The notes under the pieces are model-generated. The model did no database searches and was not told where the DNA came from. It saw only the letters and a list, made by a program, of their open reading frames with translations. DNA of 13,585 bases from DAOPXV01 sp035352535 (lineage in GTDB: Bacteria; Muiribacteriota; UBA9980): assembly GCA_964545075.1 (NCBI GenBank), contig CAZJFS010000122.1:1-13585 (forward strand). The letters run 5' to 3'. Shown here piece after piece: positions 1 to 6,686 of this stretch; the stretch's first letter is position 1, and every line of letters starts with the position of its first letter. Position numbers and translations under genes: made by a program.

Positions 1-1029
1 GTTCCTACACCTATTGATGATGAATATGAGCCCGATCTCGGTTTTGTTATAGGCGCGGCTAAAATATGCGGAAAGTATTTAAAAAGATCCAATGCCGTTA
101 TTATAGAGTCAACTATAAACCCGGGAGTTTGCGAAGAAGTTGTGCTGCCCGTTCTTGAGGCGTCAGGTCTTTCCGGCGGTCGCGATTTCGAGCTGGTTCA
201 CTGTCCTGAACGAATAAACCCTGGAGATCCAAAATGGAACGTATATAACATTCCAAGAAATATCGGTGCGCTGACCTCAAAAGGATGTAGAGAAATAGCG
301 AACTTTTATCGTAGTTTTATAAACGCAGAAGTCAATGAGCTGGCAACTCTTAAAGAAGCAGAGGCTACTAAGATAATTGAAAATACTTTCAGAGATATAA
401 ATATCGCCTACGTCAATGAGCTGGCCATGTCGTTCGATGCCCTCGGTATAAACGTTGTTAACGTTATAAAAGGTGCTTCTAATAAGCCTTTTGCATTTAT
501 GGCGCACTATCCGGGTTGTGGTGTGGGGGGCCACTGCATAGCAGTCGATCCGTATTATCTTATAAAACGCGCTAAAAAAGCCGGGTTTGACCATAAATTT
601 TTGCGCAATGCCAGAAACATAAATAATGGAATGCCCAGATATGCCGTTGAAAAGCTCGTTATGGGCCTCAACCGTCTTAAAATGTCAGTTAAGGGCTCGA
701 AAATAGGTCTGTACGGATTATCTTACAAAAAAGACGTGGCTGATATGCGTGAGAGCCCTTCTCTTAAAATAAAGTCTATGCTTGAAAACGAATATGAAGC
801 TAAATTAAGTGTTTTTGATCCATATTTTATTGAAAGCTCCACGCACAAAACGCTGGACGCTTTTTTGAAAAAGATAGATACTTTATTTGTCGCTACTGCT
901 CACAACGAGGTAATTCAGGCTGATTTTTCGAAATATAAGAATATAAAATTAATAATAGATGGTCGTAACTGTCTTGACGTTAAAAAGATTAGGAGTCTTA
1001 AGATAAGTTATTCAGGAATAGGATGTTGA
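1..1029 (+). CDS. Nucleotide-sugar dehydrogenase (UDP-HexNAc/UDP-glucose dehydrogenase family), 5' end cut off
   Basis: This is an NAD-dependent oxidase of a sugar nucleotide C6 to a uronic acid, used for surface polysaccharides. The frame is open from base 1 (342 visible residues; the family is usually about 420-440), so the N-terminal NAD-binding part lies outside the window. Visible motifs are VPTPID at codons 1-6, an ESTINPG segment, CPERINPGDPKW, the ENTFRDINIAYVNE helix, and the catalytic-cysteine motif GVGGHCIAVDPYY with Cys at codon 179. The C-terminal nucleotide-binding part includes GLSYKKDVADMRESPS. The ERINPGD segment resembles the WbpA/TviB/WecC group acting on UDP-N-acetylhexosamines more than glucose-type enzymes, but the exact substrate cannot be read from sequence. 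Base composition is AT-richer than the downstream genes, as often seen in polysaccharide loci. It ends 23 bp from a convergent gene. Confidence 0.9.
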   Translation, partial: VPTPIDDEYEPDLGFVIGAAKICGKYLKRSNAVIIESTINPGVCEEVVLPVLEASGLSGGRDFELVHCPERINPGDPKWNVYNIPRNIGALTSKGCREIANFYRSFINAEVNELATLKEAEATKIIENTFRDINIAYVNELAMSFDALGINVVNVIKGASNKPFAFMAHYPGCGVGGHCIAVDPYYLIKRAKKAGFDHKFLRNARNINNGMPRYAVEKLVMGLNRLKMSVKGSKIGLYGLSYKKDVADMRESPSLKIKSMLENEYEAKLSVFDPYFIESSTHKTLDAFLKKIDTLFVATAHNEVIQADFSKYKNIKLIIDGRNCLDVKKIRSLKISYSGIGC

Positions 1030-1052
1030 AAAATTGAAGACTGGCAAGTGTT

Positions 1053-2156
1053 TCAGAACGAGTTTAATATCATTTTAAAAGCTTCGATGCCGTTTTGTAC
1101 GCTTTCGTCCCCGGGGAGAAACATAGGGTTATGAAGTCCCGCTGAAGTTTGACCGCCGCCCGTTCCGAGCCAGAACATAAACGAAGGATATTCGCGCGAT
1201 ATGAATCCGAAGTCCTCGCCGGTCATTTTGTAGCCGCTGACGATAAAATTGAATTTATCGGAGGCGGCTTTTTTAATTTGAGAATAAAGGGCTTCGTCGA
1301 CTTTTACTTCAGGATAAAAACTTCCCGTCTTTATTGAATAGTTAATGGCGGTCCTCGTTTTTATCGAATCAAGAATGCGGCCGAGCGTTTCGTAAAAATC
1401 ATCCGAGAGCTTGGATGAGAGCGTTCGGATGCTGCCTTCGAGCCTGGCCGACGCCGGAACGATATTTCGCACGCAGCCGGCGGATATTTTTCCTATCCCG
1501 AATATAAAAGGTATCGCTTCGTTTTGGGGTACTGCGTCGATCATGTCCAGAAACATTCTTAAACCGTTGAAAGCGTTTATGCCTTTTTCGGGGAAAGCGA
1601 TATGCGAGCTTTTACCGAAAAATTCGATATCCACCTCGCGCGCCGAAGCGAAAAGCACGCCTGGATTCGAAGCTATCGATCCGGCCGGATATTCGTCGGT
1701 TACATGCGTCGAAAAAGCCGCGGATATATTAAATCTTTTTAATATACCAGTGTCCATGATCCTTTGAGCGCCGCCGCCGGTTTCTTCGCCCGGTTGAAAA
1801 AGAAAGAGGATGTTCTTATCGACGTGCGCCCCTACGGCATATTTTAAGAAACCATAAAGCGCCGCCGTATGGACGTCGTGACCGCACGCATGCATGAAAG
1901 CGTTATTTGACGAGAATTGGCATCCCGTCTTTTCTTCCAGCGGGAGCGCGTCTATATCGGCCCTGAAAAGAAGATAAGGGCCTGAATTAACGTGATATTC
2001 AACGACGAGTCCTGTTTCGAGAGGCGCGTGTACTTTAATTCGGGCGGAAAACTCCGATAAGTTTTCGGCGATCGCGCGCGTCGTAGCGTATTCCTCGAAC
2101 GAAAGCTCCGGATTTTGATGAAGCAAATGCCTTAATTCAACCGCCGTTAAGCTCAC
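1053..2156 (-). CDS. M20D-family amidohydrolase, probable N-acetyldiaminopimelate deacetylase
   Basis: This likely removes the acetyl group from N-acetyl-LL-diaminopimelate, the step giving LL-DAP in the acetylated lysine branch. The 367-residue protein has the M20D metal site: RADIDALP (65-72), HACGHD (89-94, Cys91 and His93), QPGEETGG (121-128, Glu124/Glu125), STH with His151, and LHNP with His342; TGEDFGF (312-318) is also typical. The start is GTG at 2156-2154. It overlaps the lysA stop by 4 nt (GTGA) and has a GGGGTGA ribosome-binding site about 5 nt upstream, so translation is probably coupled. It is the last gene of the lysine operon. The family also contains hippurate, IAA-amino-acid and other N-acyl-amino-acid hydrolases, so the substrate call rests on its position beside dapH, an aminotransferase and lysA. 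I leave the symbol empty because dapL is used for an unrelated aminotransferase; the Bacillus counterpart is ykuR. Confidence 0.87.
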   Translation of the reverse strand: MSLTAVELRHLLHQNPELSFEEYATTRAIAENLSEFSARIKVHAPLETGLVVEYHVNSGPYLLFRADIDALPLEEKTGCQFSSNNAFMHACGHDVHTAALYGFLKYAVGAHVDKNILFLFQPGEETGGGAQRIMDTGILKRFNISAAFSTHVTDEYPAGSIASNPGVLFASAREVDIEFFGKSSHIAFPEKGINAFNGLRMFLDMIDAVPQNEAIPFIFGIGKISAGCVRNIVPASARLEGSIRTLSSKLSDDFYETLGRILDSIKTRTAINYSIKTGSFYPEVKVDEALYSQIKKAASDKFNFIVSGYKMTGEDFGFISREYPSFMFWLGTGGGQTSAGLHNPMFLPGDESVQNGIEAFKMILNSF

Positions 2157-3352
2157 ATTATCACCCCGGCGAAAAGATCGTCGAGAGTTTCGCGCTTGCG
2201 GATGAGCTTTAGTTCGCCGCCGGATGTGATAAGAACTTCAGCCGGGCGGACGGTGCCGTTATAGTTACTGGCCATAGCATAGCCGTAGGCGCCGGTATTT
2301 TTAAAAACTATTACCGAACCGGGTTCCGGAAGTCCGCCGTCGCGATTGGTGTAAAGCACGTCGCCGGATTCGCAGAGCGGTCCCACGATATTGTAACTCG
2401 CCTCGAATTTATTATTCATCTTTCCGATTACTTCGAAATCGTGAATGGCGCTATATAATGCCGGTCTTAAAAGATGGTTCATTCCGCCGTTCGCGACGAT
2501 GAAATATTTATAACCGTTATATTTGGTGATCTGGACAGTGACCAGGTAAAATCCGGCTTCCGCCACTATGAACCTTCCGAATTCGGCCGTAATCTCAAAG
2601 TTTTTGAAAAGCGGCACGACTTTTTTCCGGTATTCGGCCAGATCGAGCTTATCGCCAGTGTAATCGATGCCCCAGCCGCCGCCGATATTGATCTTTTTAA
2701 TTCCGTATTCTTCGGCCATGGCGGTTATTTGAGAGAAAGCGTCGAAGTATGGCGTTACGTCCGTTACCTGCGAGCCAATATGACTGTGAAATCCGGATAT
2801 CTTAATGCCGGCTTTTTTAGCGGTTTCAAAAAAATTTACGAGAAGCTTTACCGGAATTCCGAATTTGTGCTTTTTCAGGCCCGTGGCGATGAACGGATGC
2901 GTCAGGGCGTCGACTTCCGAATTGATCCTCACAAAAAATTCCGGCCTGTGTTTCGAGGATTTTAACGCTTCTCTCCAGAGCGCGATCTCTTCTATCGAAT
3001 CTATATTCACTTTTCCGATTCCGGCCGAAAGAAATTCGGCCATTTCAGCCCGCGATTTGCCGCAACCGTTCCACACGATGCTTTTGAGGTCGACGCCGGC
3101 CATAATCGACGCGCGGAGTTCGCCGGATGATACGACGTCGGAGCCGAAGCCTTTATCCCGCATTATTTTCAGAAGATTCGGATTGGAGTTGGCCTTGAGG
3201 GCGAATGTGGGATGAAAATCTATGCCTTTAAAGGTTTTGAAAACTTCATTTATTTTTGAGAGTATAATGTTTTCGGAGTATAGATAAAGCGGCGTATCGA
3301 ATTTTTTAGCCGCTTTTTTAAAAACATCCTGCATGCTGGCCTCTTTTTTCAT
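2153..3352 (-). CDS. lysA: Diaminopimelate decarboxylase
   Basis: This PLP enzyme decarboxylates meso-diaminopimelate to L-lysine, the last step of lysine synthesis in the cytoplasm. The 399-residue protein is of normal length. Motifs are the PLP-lysine segment FALKANSNP (Lys53), HSHIGSQ (189-195), the phosphate-binding GGGWGIDY (224-231), the active-site GPLCESGD (324-331, Cys327) and GAYGYAMASNYNG (354-366). The usual EPGR motif reads EFGR (257-260), a proline-to-phenylalanine change. The ATG at 3352 has AAGGTG about 8 nt upstream; a second in-frame ATG six codons later has GAGG about 5 nt upstream and cannot be excluded. The gene begins 2 nt after the aminotransferase stop and its own stop overlaps the deacetylase GTG start, so it is an internal gene of a coupled operon. 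Confidence 0.95.
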   Translation of the reverse strand: MKKEASMQDVFKKAAKKFDTPLYLYSENIILSKINEVFKTFKGIDFHPTFALKANSNPNLLKIMRDKGFGSDVVSSGELRASIMAGVDLKSIVWNGCGKSRAEMAEFLSAGIGKVNIDSIEEIALWREALKSSKHRPEFFVRINSEVDALTHPFIATGLKKHKFGIPVKLLVNFFETAKKAGIKISGFHSHIGSQVTDVTPYFDAFSQITAMAEEYGIKKINIGGGWGIDYTGDKLDLAEYRKKVVPLFKNFEITAEFGRFIVAEAGFYLVTVQITKYNGYKYFIVANGGMNHLLRPALYSAIHDFEVIGKMNNKFEASYNIVGPLCESGDVLYTNRDGGLPEPGSVIVFKNTGAYGYAMASNYNGTVRPAEVLITSGGELKLIRKRETLDDLFAGVIM

Positions 3353-3354
3353 TT

Positions 3355-4509
3355 TTAAAGCACCTTTCCAAGTTTTTCGCAGATCATGTCGATCTCGGCG
3401 TATTCGATATTAAGCGGAGGCAGAAGCCTTATAAGCTTGTTTGAAAGAACGTTGATCAAAAGCTGTTCCGAAGAAAAGGCCCTATCCCTGAGGTTTTCGT
3501 CATCATGGTTCAGAAGTACGCCTATCATAAGTCCCATGCCGCGTATGACGCGGATCTTCGGTGAATTAAGCGCTCTGAGCTTTTCGGCGAGGTACGCCCC
3601 CTTTTTTTTCACTTCCGGTAAAAGCGGCGGCATATTTTCAAGTACGAATCGCGCGCCGGCGAGAGCGACCGGGTTCGGGGCGAATGTCGAGCCATGTTCC
3701 CCGAATTTCAGATAATTGGCGGTTTCTCCTAAAAATATTGCCGCGCCCAGAGGAAGTCCGCCGCCTATCGATTTTCCAATCAGTATTATGTCCGGATCGA
3801 TTTTAATGTTCTGATATGAATAAACTTCGCCGGTACGGCCGAGGCCTGACTGAATCTCGTCGGACACGACGATGAATTTATATTTTTCACGCATTTCCAT
3901 TATTTTAGCCGCGAATTTTATATTCATCGGCACTACGCCGCCTGAACCCTGGACGGGTTCGAGAAAAAGCGCGACCACTTTATCGCCGTTTTCATTCATG
4001 TATGATTCGAGACATGCGATATTGTTGAATTCGAGTTCGACCGTGTTTTCGAAGAGCGGTTCGAAAGGTTCGCGCAGTTTTTTGAAGCCGTTAAGTGAAA
4101 GCGCCCCGAGGGTCCTTCCGTGAAATCCGTCGCGGAAATGGATTATCCTGCATTTATCTTTAGCGGCGGCTTTTTTAATCGCTTTAAGCGCCGCTTCGGT
4201 GGCTTCGGTGCCCGAATTGGTAAAAAACACCTTTCCGCTTTTTTTAGTGAATCCGACCAGCATGTCGGCCACCCTGGTCGCGTCCTCGTCCAGAAAAAAA
4301 TTGGAAACGTGCATGAAAAGCGACATTTTTTCATGCATGACGCTGATGAGCGGCTGGTAAGAATGACCGAAACTCATGACCCCTATTCCGGAAAACGTGT
4401 CTACGTATTTTTTCTGGTCGCGCGAATATACGTATATCCCGGATGTTTTTTCTATCGATATGGGAAAGGGTTTATACATCTTTAAGATGTTCGAGTTGTC
4501 CAGGCTCAT
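3355..4509 (-). CDS. Class-III (ArgD-type) aminotransferase, probable N-acetyl-LL-diaminopimelate aminotransferase
   Basis: This PLP-dependent aminotransferase of the acetylornithine/ornithine aminotransferase family has 384 residues, full length. Motifs in order are SFGHSYQP (46-53), the PLP-phosphate motif NSGTEA (98-103), FHGRT (129-133), the cofactor-ring aspartate in SDEIQSGLGRTG (216-227), and the Schiff-base lysine in GKSIGGGLPLGA (Lys246). Its position between lysC and lysA, with dapH and a deacetylase in the same operon, implies that it aminates N-acetyl-2-amino-6-oxopimelate with glutamate. ArgD-type enzymes can act in both arginine and lysine synthesis (known for E. coli ArgD), so it may be bifunctional, or it may be an ordinary argD recruited here. 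The gene starts inside the lysC stop (ATGA overlap) with only a weak ribosome-binding site, which suggests translational coupling. Confidence 0.88.
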   Translation of the reverse strand: MSLDNSNILKMYKPFPISIEKTSGIYVYSRDQKKYVDTFSGIGVMSFGHSYQPLISVMHEKMSLFMHVSNFFLDEDATRVADMLVGFTKKSGKVFFTNSGTEATEAALKAIKKAAAKDKCRIIHFRDGFHGRTLGALSLNGFKKLREPFEPLFENTVELEFNNIACLESYMNENGDKVVALFLEPVQGSGGVVPMNIKFAAKIMEMREKYKFIVVSDEIQSGLGRTGEVYSYQNIKIDPDIILIGKSIGGGLPLGAAIFLGETANYLKFGEHGSTFAPNPVALAGARFVLENMPPLLPEVKKKGAYLAEKLRALNSPKIRVIRGMGLMIGVLLNHDDENLRDRAFSSEQLLINVLSNKLIRLLPPLNIEYAEIDMICEKLGKVL

Positions 4510-5696
4510 AATTCAAACTCGCTTGCAAGGGACTGGATAGCCTTTTCCTTATATTTTTCTTCGATAAGGCAGGATATTTTTATTTCGGAGGTCGTGACCA
4601 GCCTTATAGGGATGTCGCCTAACGCTTTGAAAAATCTCGTCGCTACGCCGCTTGCGGCCTGCATTCCTACGCCGACGACGGATATTTTAGCGTATCCGGT
4701 ATGATAGTTGATATCCCAGCCCCGCAGATGCTTCAGTATGTTTTTAAGCGCTCCGTCCAGGTGCCTTTTCTTCTCTTCGATGATGGTGAAGGAGATGTTG
4801 AGCTTGTCGTCGGAATTTATGATGGATATCATATCGATATTCAGATGTTCCTTCGAAACGTCCTCGAATATCCTGCGCACCAGTTTATAATCGAGTGAAA
4901 GGCTTGAAATGGTGACCTGCGTCTGATTTTCCATAAGGCTCAGACCCGTCGCCACGGGCTGATCTATCGTGTTTTCGACCACGTAACTTCCCTCCGTATC
5001 AGAAAATGTGGAACCGCAATAAATTGTTATGCCGAATTTTTTAGCTATTTCAACGCAGCGGCTGTGCAGGACTTTGGCGCCGGAAGCCGCGAGTTCTAGC
5101 ATTTCGTCATAAGTGATATATTTAAGTTTTTTTGCCGTTGGGTAAAGCTTGGGATCGATGGTATAAATGCCGTCGACATCGCTATATATTTCGCATGGCG
5201 CTTTTAATGCGGCCGCGAGCGCGACGGCGGAAGTGTCGGACCCGCCGCGGCCGAGCGTCGTCATTTCGCCTTCCTCTGTCACGCCCTGAAATCCGGTGAT
5301 AACGAGGGCGTCATGATCCTCGAGCGCCTTTTTTAATTTATCGTCCTTGAAATTTTTAATGCGCGCTTCGTTGAAGTGTTTTGTCGTGATTATTCCGGCC
5401 TGGAACGCGTTCATGGATTTGCTGATGACGCCGAGTTCGCGCAGCGCCATTGACATAAGCGAAGCGGTTATCTGTTCGCCCGTCGTTAAAAGCATGTCCA
5501 GTTCGCGGGGATTAGGACTTGACGATATTTCGCGCGCAAGCTTTATGAGGCCGTCAGTTGTTTTTCCCATCGCGGAAACCACGATCACCGTTTTTTTACC
5601 TTCGTCTATTTTTCTTTTTATTTTCCGGGCCACGCACATGATTTTTTTGCTGTCGGCCACGGAACTTCCGCCATATTTTTGAACGACTATATCCAT
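4506..5696 (-). CDS. lysC: Aspartate kinase (monofunctional, ACT-domain regulated)
   Basis: This enzyme phosphorylates L-aspartate, the committed step towards lysine, DAP, threonine and methionine. The 396-residue protein has an N-terminal amino-acid-kinase fold with KYGGSS (7-12), TTLGRGGSDT (146-155) and SDVDGIYTIDP (172-182), then two ACT domains from about residue 260 to the end, including TSEIKISCLI near residues 369-378. The ACT domains and the operon context point to feedback inhibition by an end product, most likely lysine. Two ATG codons are adjacent (5699 and 5696). I chose the second because GGGAG at 5707-5703 lies 6 nt from it but only 3 nt from the first. There is no homoserine dehydrogenase domain. 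A 62-65 nt gap with a palindrome separates it from dapH; its 3' end overlaps the next gene by 4 nt. Confidence 0.95.
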   Translation of the reverse strand: MDIVVQKYGGSSVADSKKIMCVARKIKRKIDEGKKTVIVVSAMGKTTDGLIKLAREISSSPNPRELDMLLTTGEQITASLMSMALRELGVISKSMNAFQAGIITTKHFNEARIKNFKDDKLKKALEDHDALVITGFQGVTEEGEMTTLGRGGSDTSAVALAAALKAPCEIYSDVDGIYTIDPKLYPTAKKLKYITYDEMLELAASGAKVLHSRCVEIAKKFGITIYCGSTFSDTEGSYVVENTIDQPVATGLSLMENQTQVTISSLSLDYKLVRRIFEDVSKEHLNIDMISIINSDDKLNISFTIIEEKKRHLDGALKNILKHLRGWDINYHTGYAKISVVGVGMQAASGVATRFFKALGDIPIRLVTTSEIKISCLIEEKYKEKAIQSLASEFEL

Positions 5697-5726
5697 CATT
5701 TTCTCCCGGATAGCTTTAGATTTTTA

Positions 5727-5740
5727 CGCGAATATTCGCG
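5727..5740. repeat. Perfect 14-bp palindrome in the dapH-lysC gap
   Basis: CGCGAATATTCGCG reads the same on both strands. It lies in the only sizeable gap inside the lysine operon, about 20 nt before the lysC ribosome-binding site. As RNA it could fold into a 5-bp stem with an ATAT loop. It is not followed by a U tract in the direction of transcription, so an intrinsic terminator is unlikely. It could be a protein-binding site, a processing or stabilising hairpin, or chance. Confidence 0.45.
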
Positions 5741-5761
5741 GTATAATTTATTGCCGTAAAA

Positions 5762-6460
5762 TTATAATTTTCTCAATTCGTCTATGAGCTTCGTTTTTGC
5801 GCGCGTTTTTTCATCGACGCGTTTAATTACCCTGGCCGGAACTCCGGCGACTACCGTATACGGTTCGACGTCTGTCGTTACAACCGCTCCTGCGGCGACT
5901 ATGGCGCCCTTCCCGACGCGGCACCCTTCGAGTATTACCGCGTTGGCGCCGAGCAAGACATCGTCTTCTATAACGACTGGTTCCGCGCTTGGCGGCTCGA
6001 TGACGCCGGCGATGACCGAACCGGCGCCTATATGGCATCTTTTGCCGATCACTACGCGGCCGCCTACGACGACGTTCATATCTATCATGGTTTTTTCGCC
6101 GATCACCGCGCCTATGTTTATGACGGCGCCCATCATTATAACTGCATTGTCGCCGATCTCGACTATATCGCGGATAATCGCGCCCGGTTCGATTCTGGCG
6201 TTATATTTTGAAAGATCGGCCATAGGTATGGCCGAATTCTGCCTGTCCATTTCAACTTTATAGCCTTTTATCCTCGCGCTGTTTTTTTCCTGAAAACTTT
6301 TGAAATCGGCATTTTCGCCGAATATCACGCCGAAATCGTTTCCGCCGAAATATTCGAGCGGGCCGAAATCAAGTCCTTCAAGCTGCCCTTTAATATAAAC
6401 CTTGACGGGGGTTTTGCGTTTCGAATTGGCGATATAATTTATAATTTCATAAGAATCCAT
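5762..6460 (-). CDS. dapH: 2,3,4,5-tetrahydropyridine-2,6-dicarboxylate N-acetyltransferase
   Basis: This enzyme transfers acetyl from acetyl-CoA to tetrahydrodipicolinate, the first step of the acetylated DAP branch. The 232-residue protein is close to the Bacillus DapH length. An N-terminal DapH-type domain (about 1-80, with PVKVYIKGQLEGLDFG and RQNSAIPM) precedes a left-handed beta-helix of hexapeptide repeats (about 85-205, with ARIEPGAIIRD, GAVINIGAVIG, IDMNVVVGGR, HIGAGSVIAGVIEPPSAEPVVIEDDV and VVAGVPAR). The reading frame is open 35 codons further upstream, but that extension would cross the TATAAT box. The ATG at 6460 has GGAGG 4 nt upstream and matches where DapH proteins begin. It is the first gene of the operon. 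The acetyl rather than succinyl branch fits the downstream M20D deacetylase. Confidence 0.95.
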   Translation of the reverse strand: MDSYEIINYIANSKRKTPVKVYIKGQLEGLDFGPLEYFGGNDFGVIFGENADFKSFQEKNSARIKGYKVEMDRQNSAIPMADLSKYNARIEPGAIIRDIVEIGDNAVIMMGAVINIGAVIGEKTMIDMNVVVGGRVVIGKRCHIGAGSVIAGVIEPPSAEPVVIEDDVLLGANAVILEGCRVGKGAIVAAGAVVTTDVEPYTVVAGVPARVIKRVDEKTRAKTKLIDELRKL

Positions 6461-6535
6461 GACGCCTCCGCTTGTAAATTGCGATAAGTATAAAATTATG
6501 TGTCCTGATAAAAACACGGCCTTTAAAACGCGTTT

Positions 6536-6565
6536 ATTATAACTTATGACCGGCTTGTTTGTCAA
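6536..6565 (-). promoter_or_regulatory. Consensus sigma-70 promoter of the lysine/DAP operon
   Basis: On the minus strand, TTGACA (6565-6560) and TATAAT (6541-6536) are both perfect consensus hexamers separated by 18 nt. Transcription would start near 6529, giving a leader of about 70 nt before the dapH ATG. The position directly upstream of the first gene makes this the likely main promoter. The leader is too short for a lysine riboswitch. Confidence 0.85.
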
Positions 6566-6585
6566 ATAATCGAATGATTTATTAT
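6559..6585 (+). promoter_or_regulatory. Weak plus-strand promoter candidate for the lipid operon
   Basis: TTGTCA (6559-6564, 5 of 6 matches to the -35 consensus) is followed after 15 nt by TATTAT (6580-6585, 5 of 6 matches to the -10 consensus). The spacing is short of the optimum, and the -35 overlaps the minus-strand TTGACA on the opposite strand. If real, the transcript would begin near 6592 and carry the inverted repeat at 6624-6663 in its leader. The region is AT-rich, so chance matches are expected. Confidence 0.25.
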
Positions 6586-6623
6586 TGGTGAAAATAAAAG
6601 AAAAATATTAAAGTTGCATTTTT

Positions 6624-6663
6624 AAAATTGATTTGATAAACTTCAATAAATTAAATCAATTTT
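6624..6663. repeat. Inverted repeat with 14-nt arms just upstream of the lipid operon
   Basis: The arms AAAATTGATTTGAT (6624-6637) and ATTAAATCAATTTT (6650-6663) are reverse complements at 13 of 14 positions; the outer 11 are perfect and the single mismatch is a G-U pair in RNA. The intervening 12 nt are AT-rich. It ends 13 nt before the GGAGG ribosome-binding site. It could be an operator for a dimeric repressor controlling the acyl-activating gene, or an RNA hairpin affecting translation. There is no T tract of the terminator type after it. Confidence 0.6.
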
Positions 6664-6676
6664 CAGGGCATTTATC

Positions 6677-6681
6677 GGAGG
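6677..6681 (+). promoter_or_regulatory. Shine-Dalgarno GGAGG that fixes the start of the acyl-activating gene
   Basis: GGAGG lies 5 nt before the ATG at 6687. The frame stays open further upstream to a TTG at 6633, but that codon has no ribosome-binding site and lies inside the inverted repeat region, so the ATG at 6687 is the better start. Confidence 0.85.
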
Positions 6682-6686
6682 AACGG

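Noticed and set aside
1030..1052. Bidirectional terminator between the convergent genes
   Set aside because: I see no GC-rich hairpin followed by a T tract in the 23 bp or just inside either gene end.
2474..2965. 163-codon open frame on the plus strand
   Set aside because: It is antisense to the conserved core of lysA; no start signal or family motif is seen.
5784..6263. 159-codon open frame on the plus strand
   Set aside because: It lies fully antisense to dapH, has a low-complexity Thr/Ile/Pro-rich product, and has no ribosome-binding site; it is a shadow of the hexapeptide-repeat coding sequence.
6461..6565. N-terminal extension of DapH by 35 residues
   Set aside because: It would begin upstream of the predicted transcription start and include the -10 box; the internal ATG at 6460 has a strong ribosome-binding site and fits the family length.
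6633..6686. Upstream extension of the acyl-activating protein from a TTG codon
   Set aside because: It has no ribosome-binding site and lies over the inverted repeat; the ATG at 6687 has GGAGG at ideal spacing.
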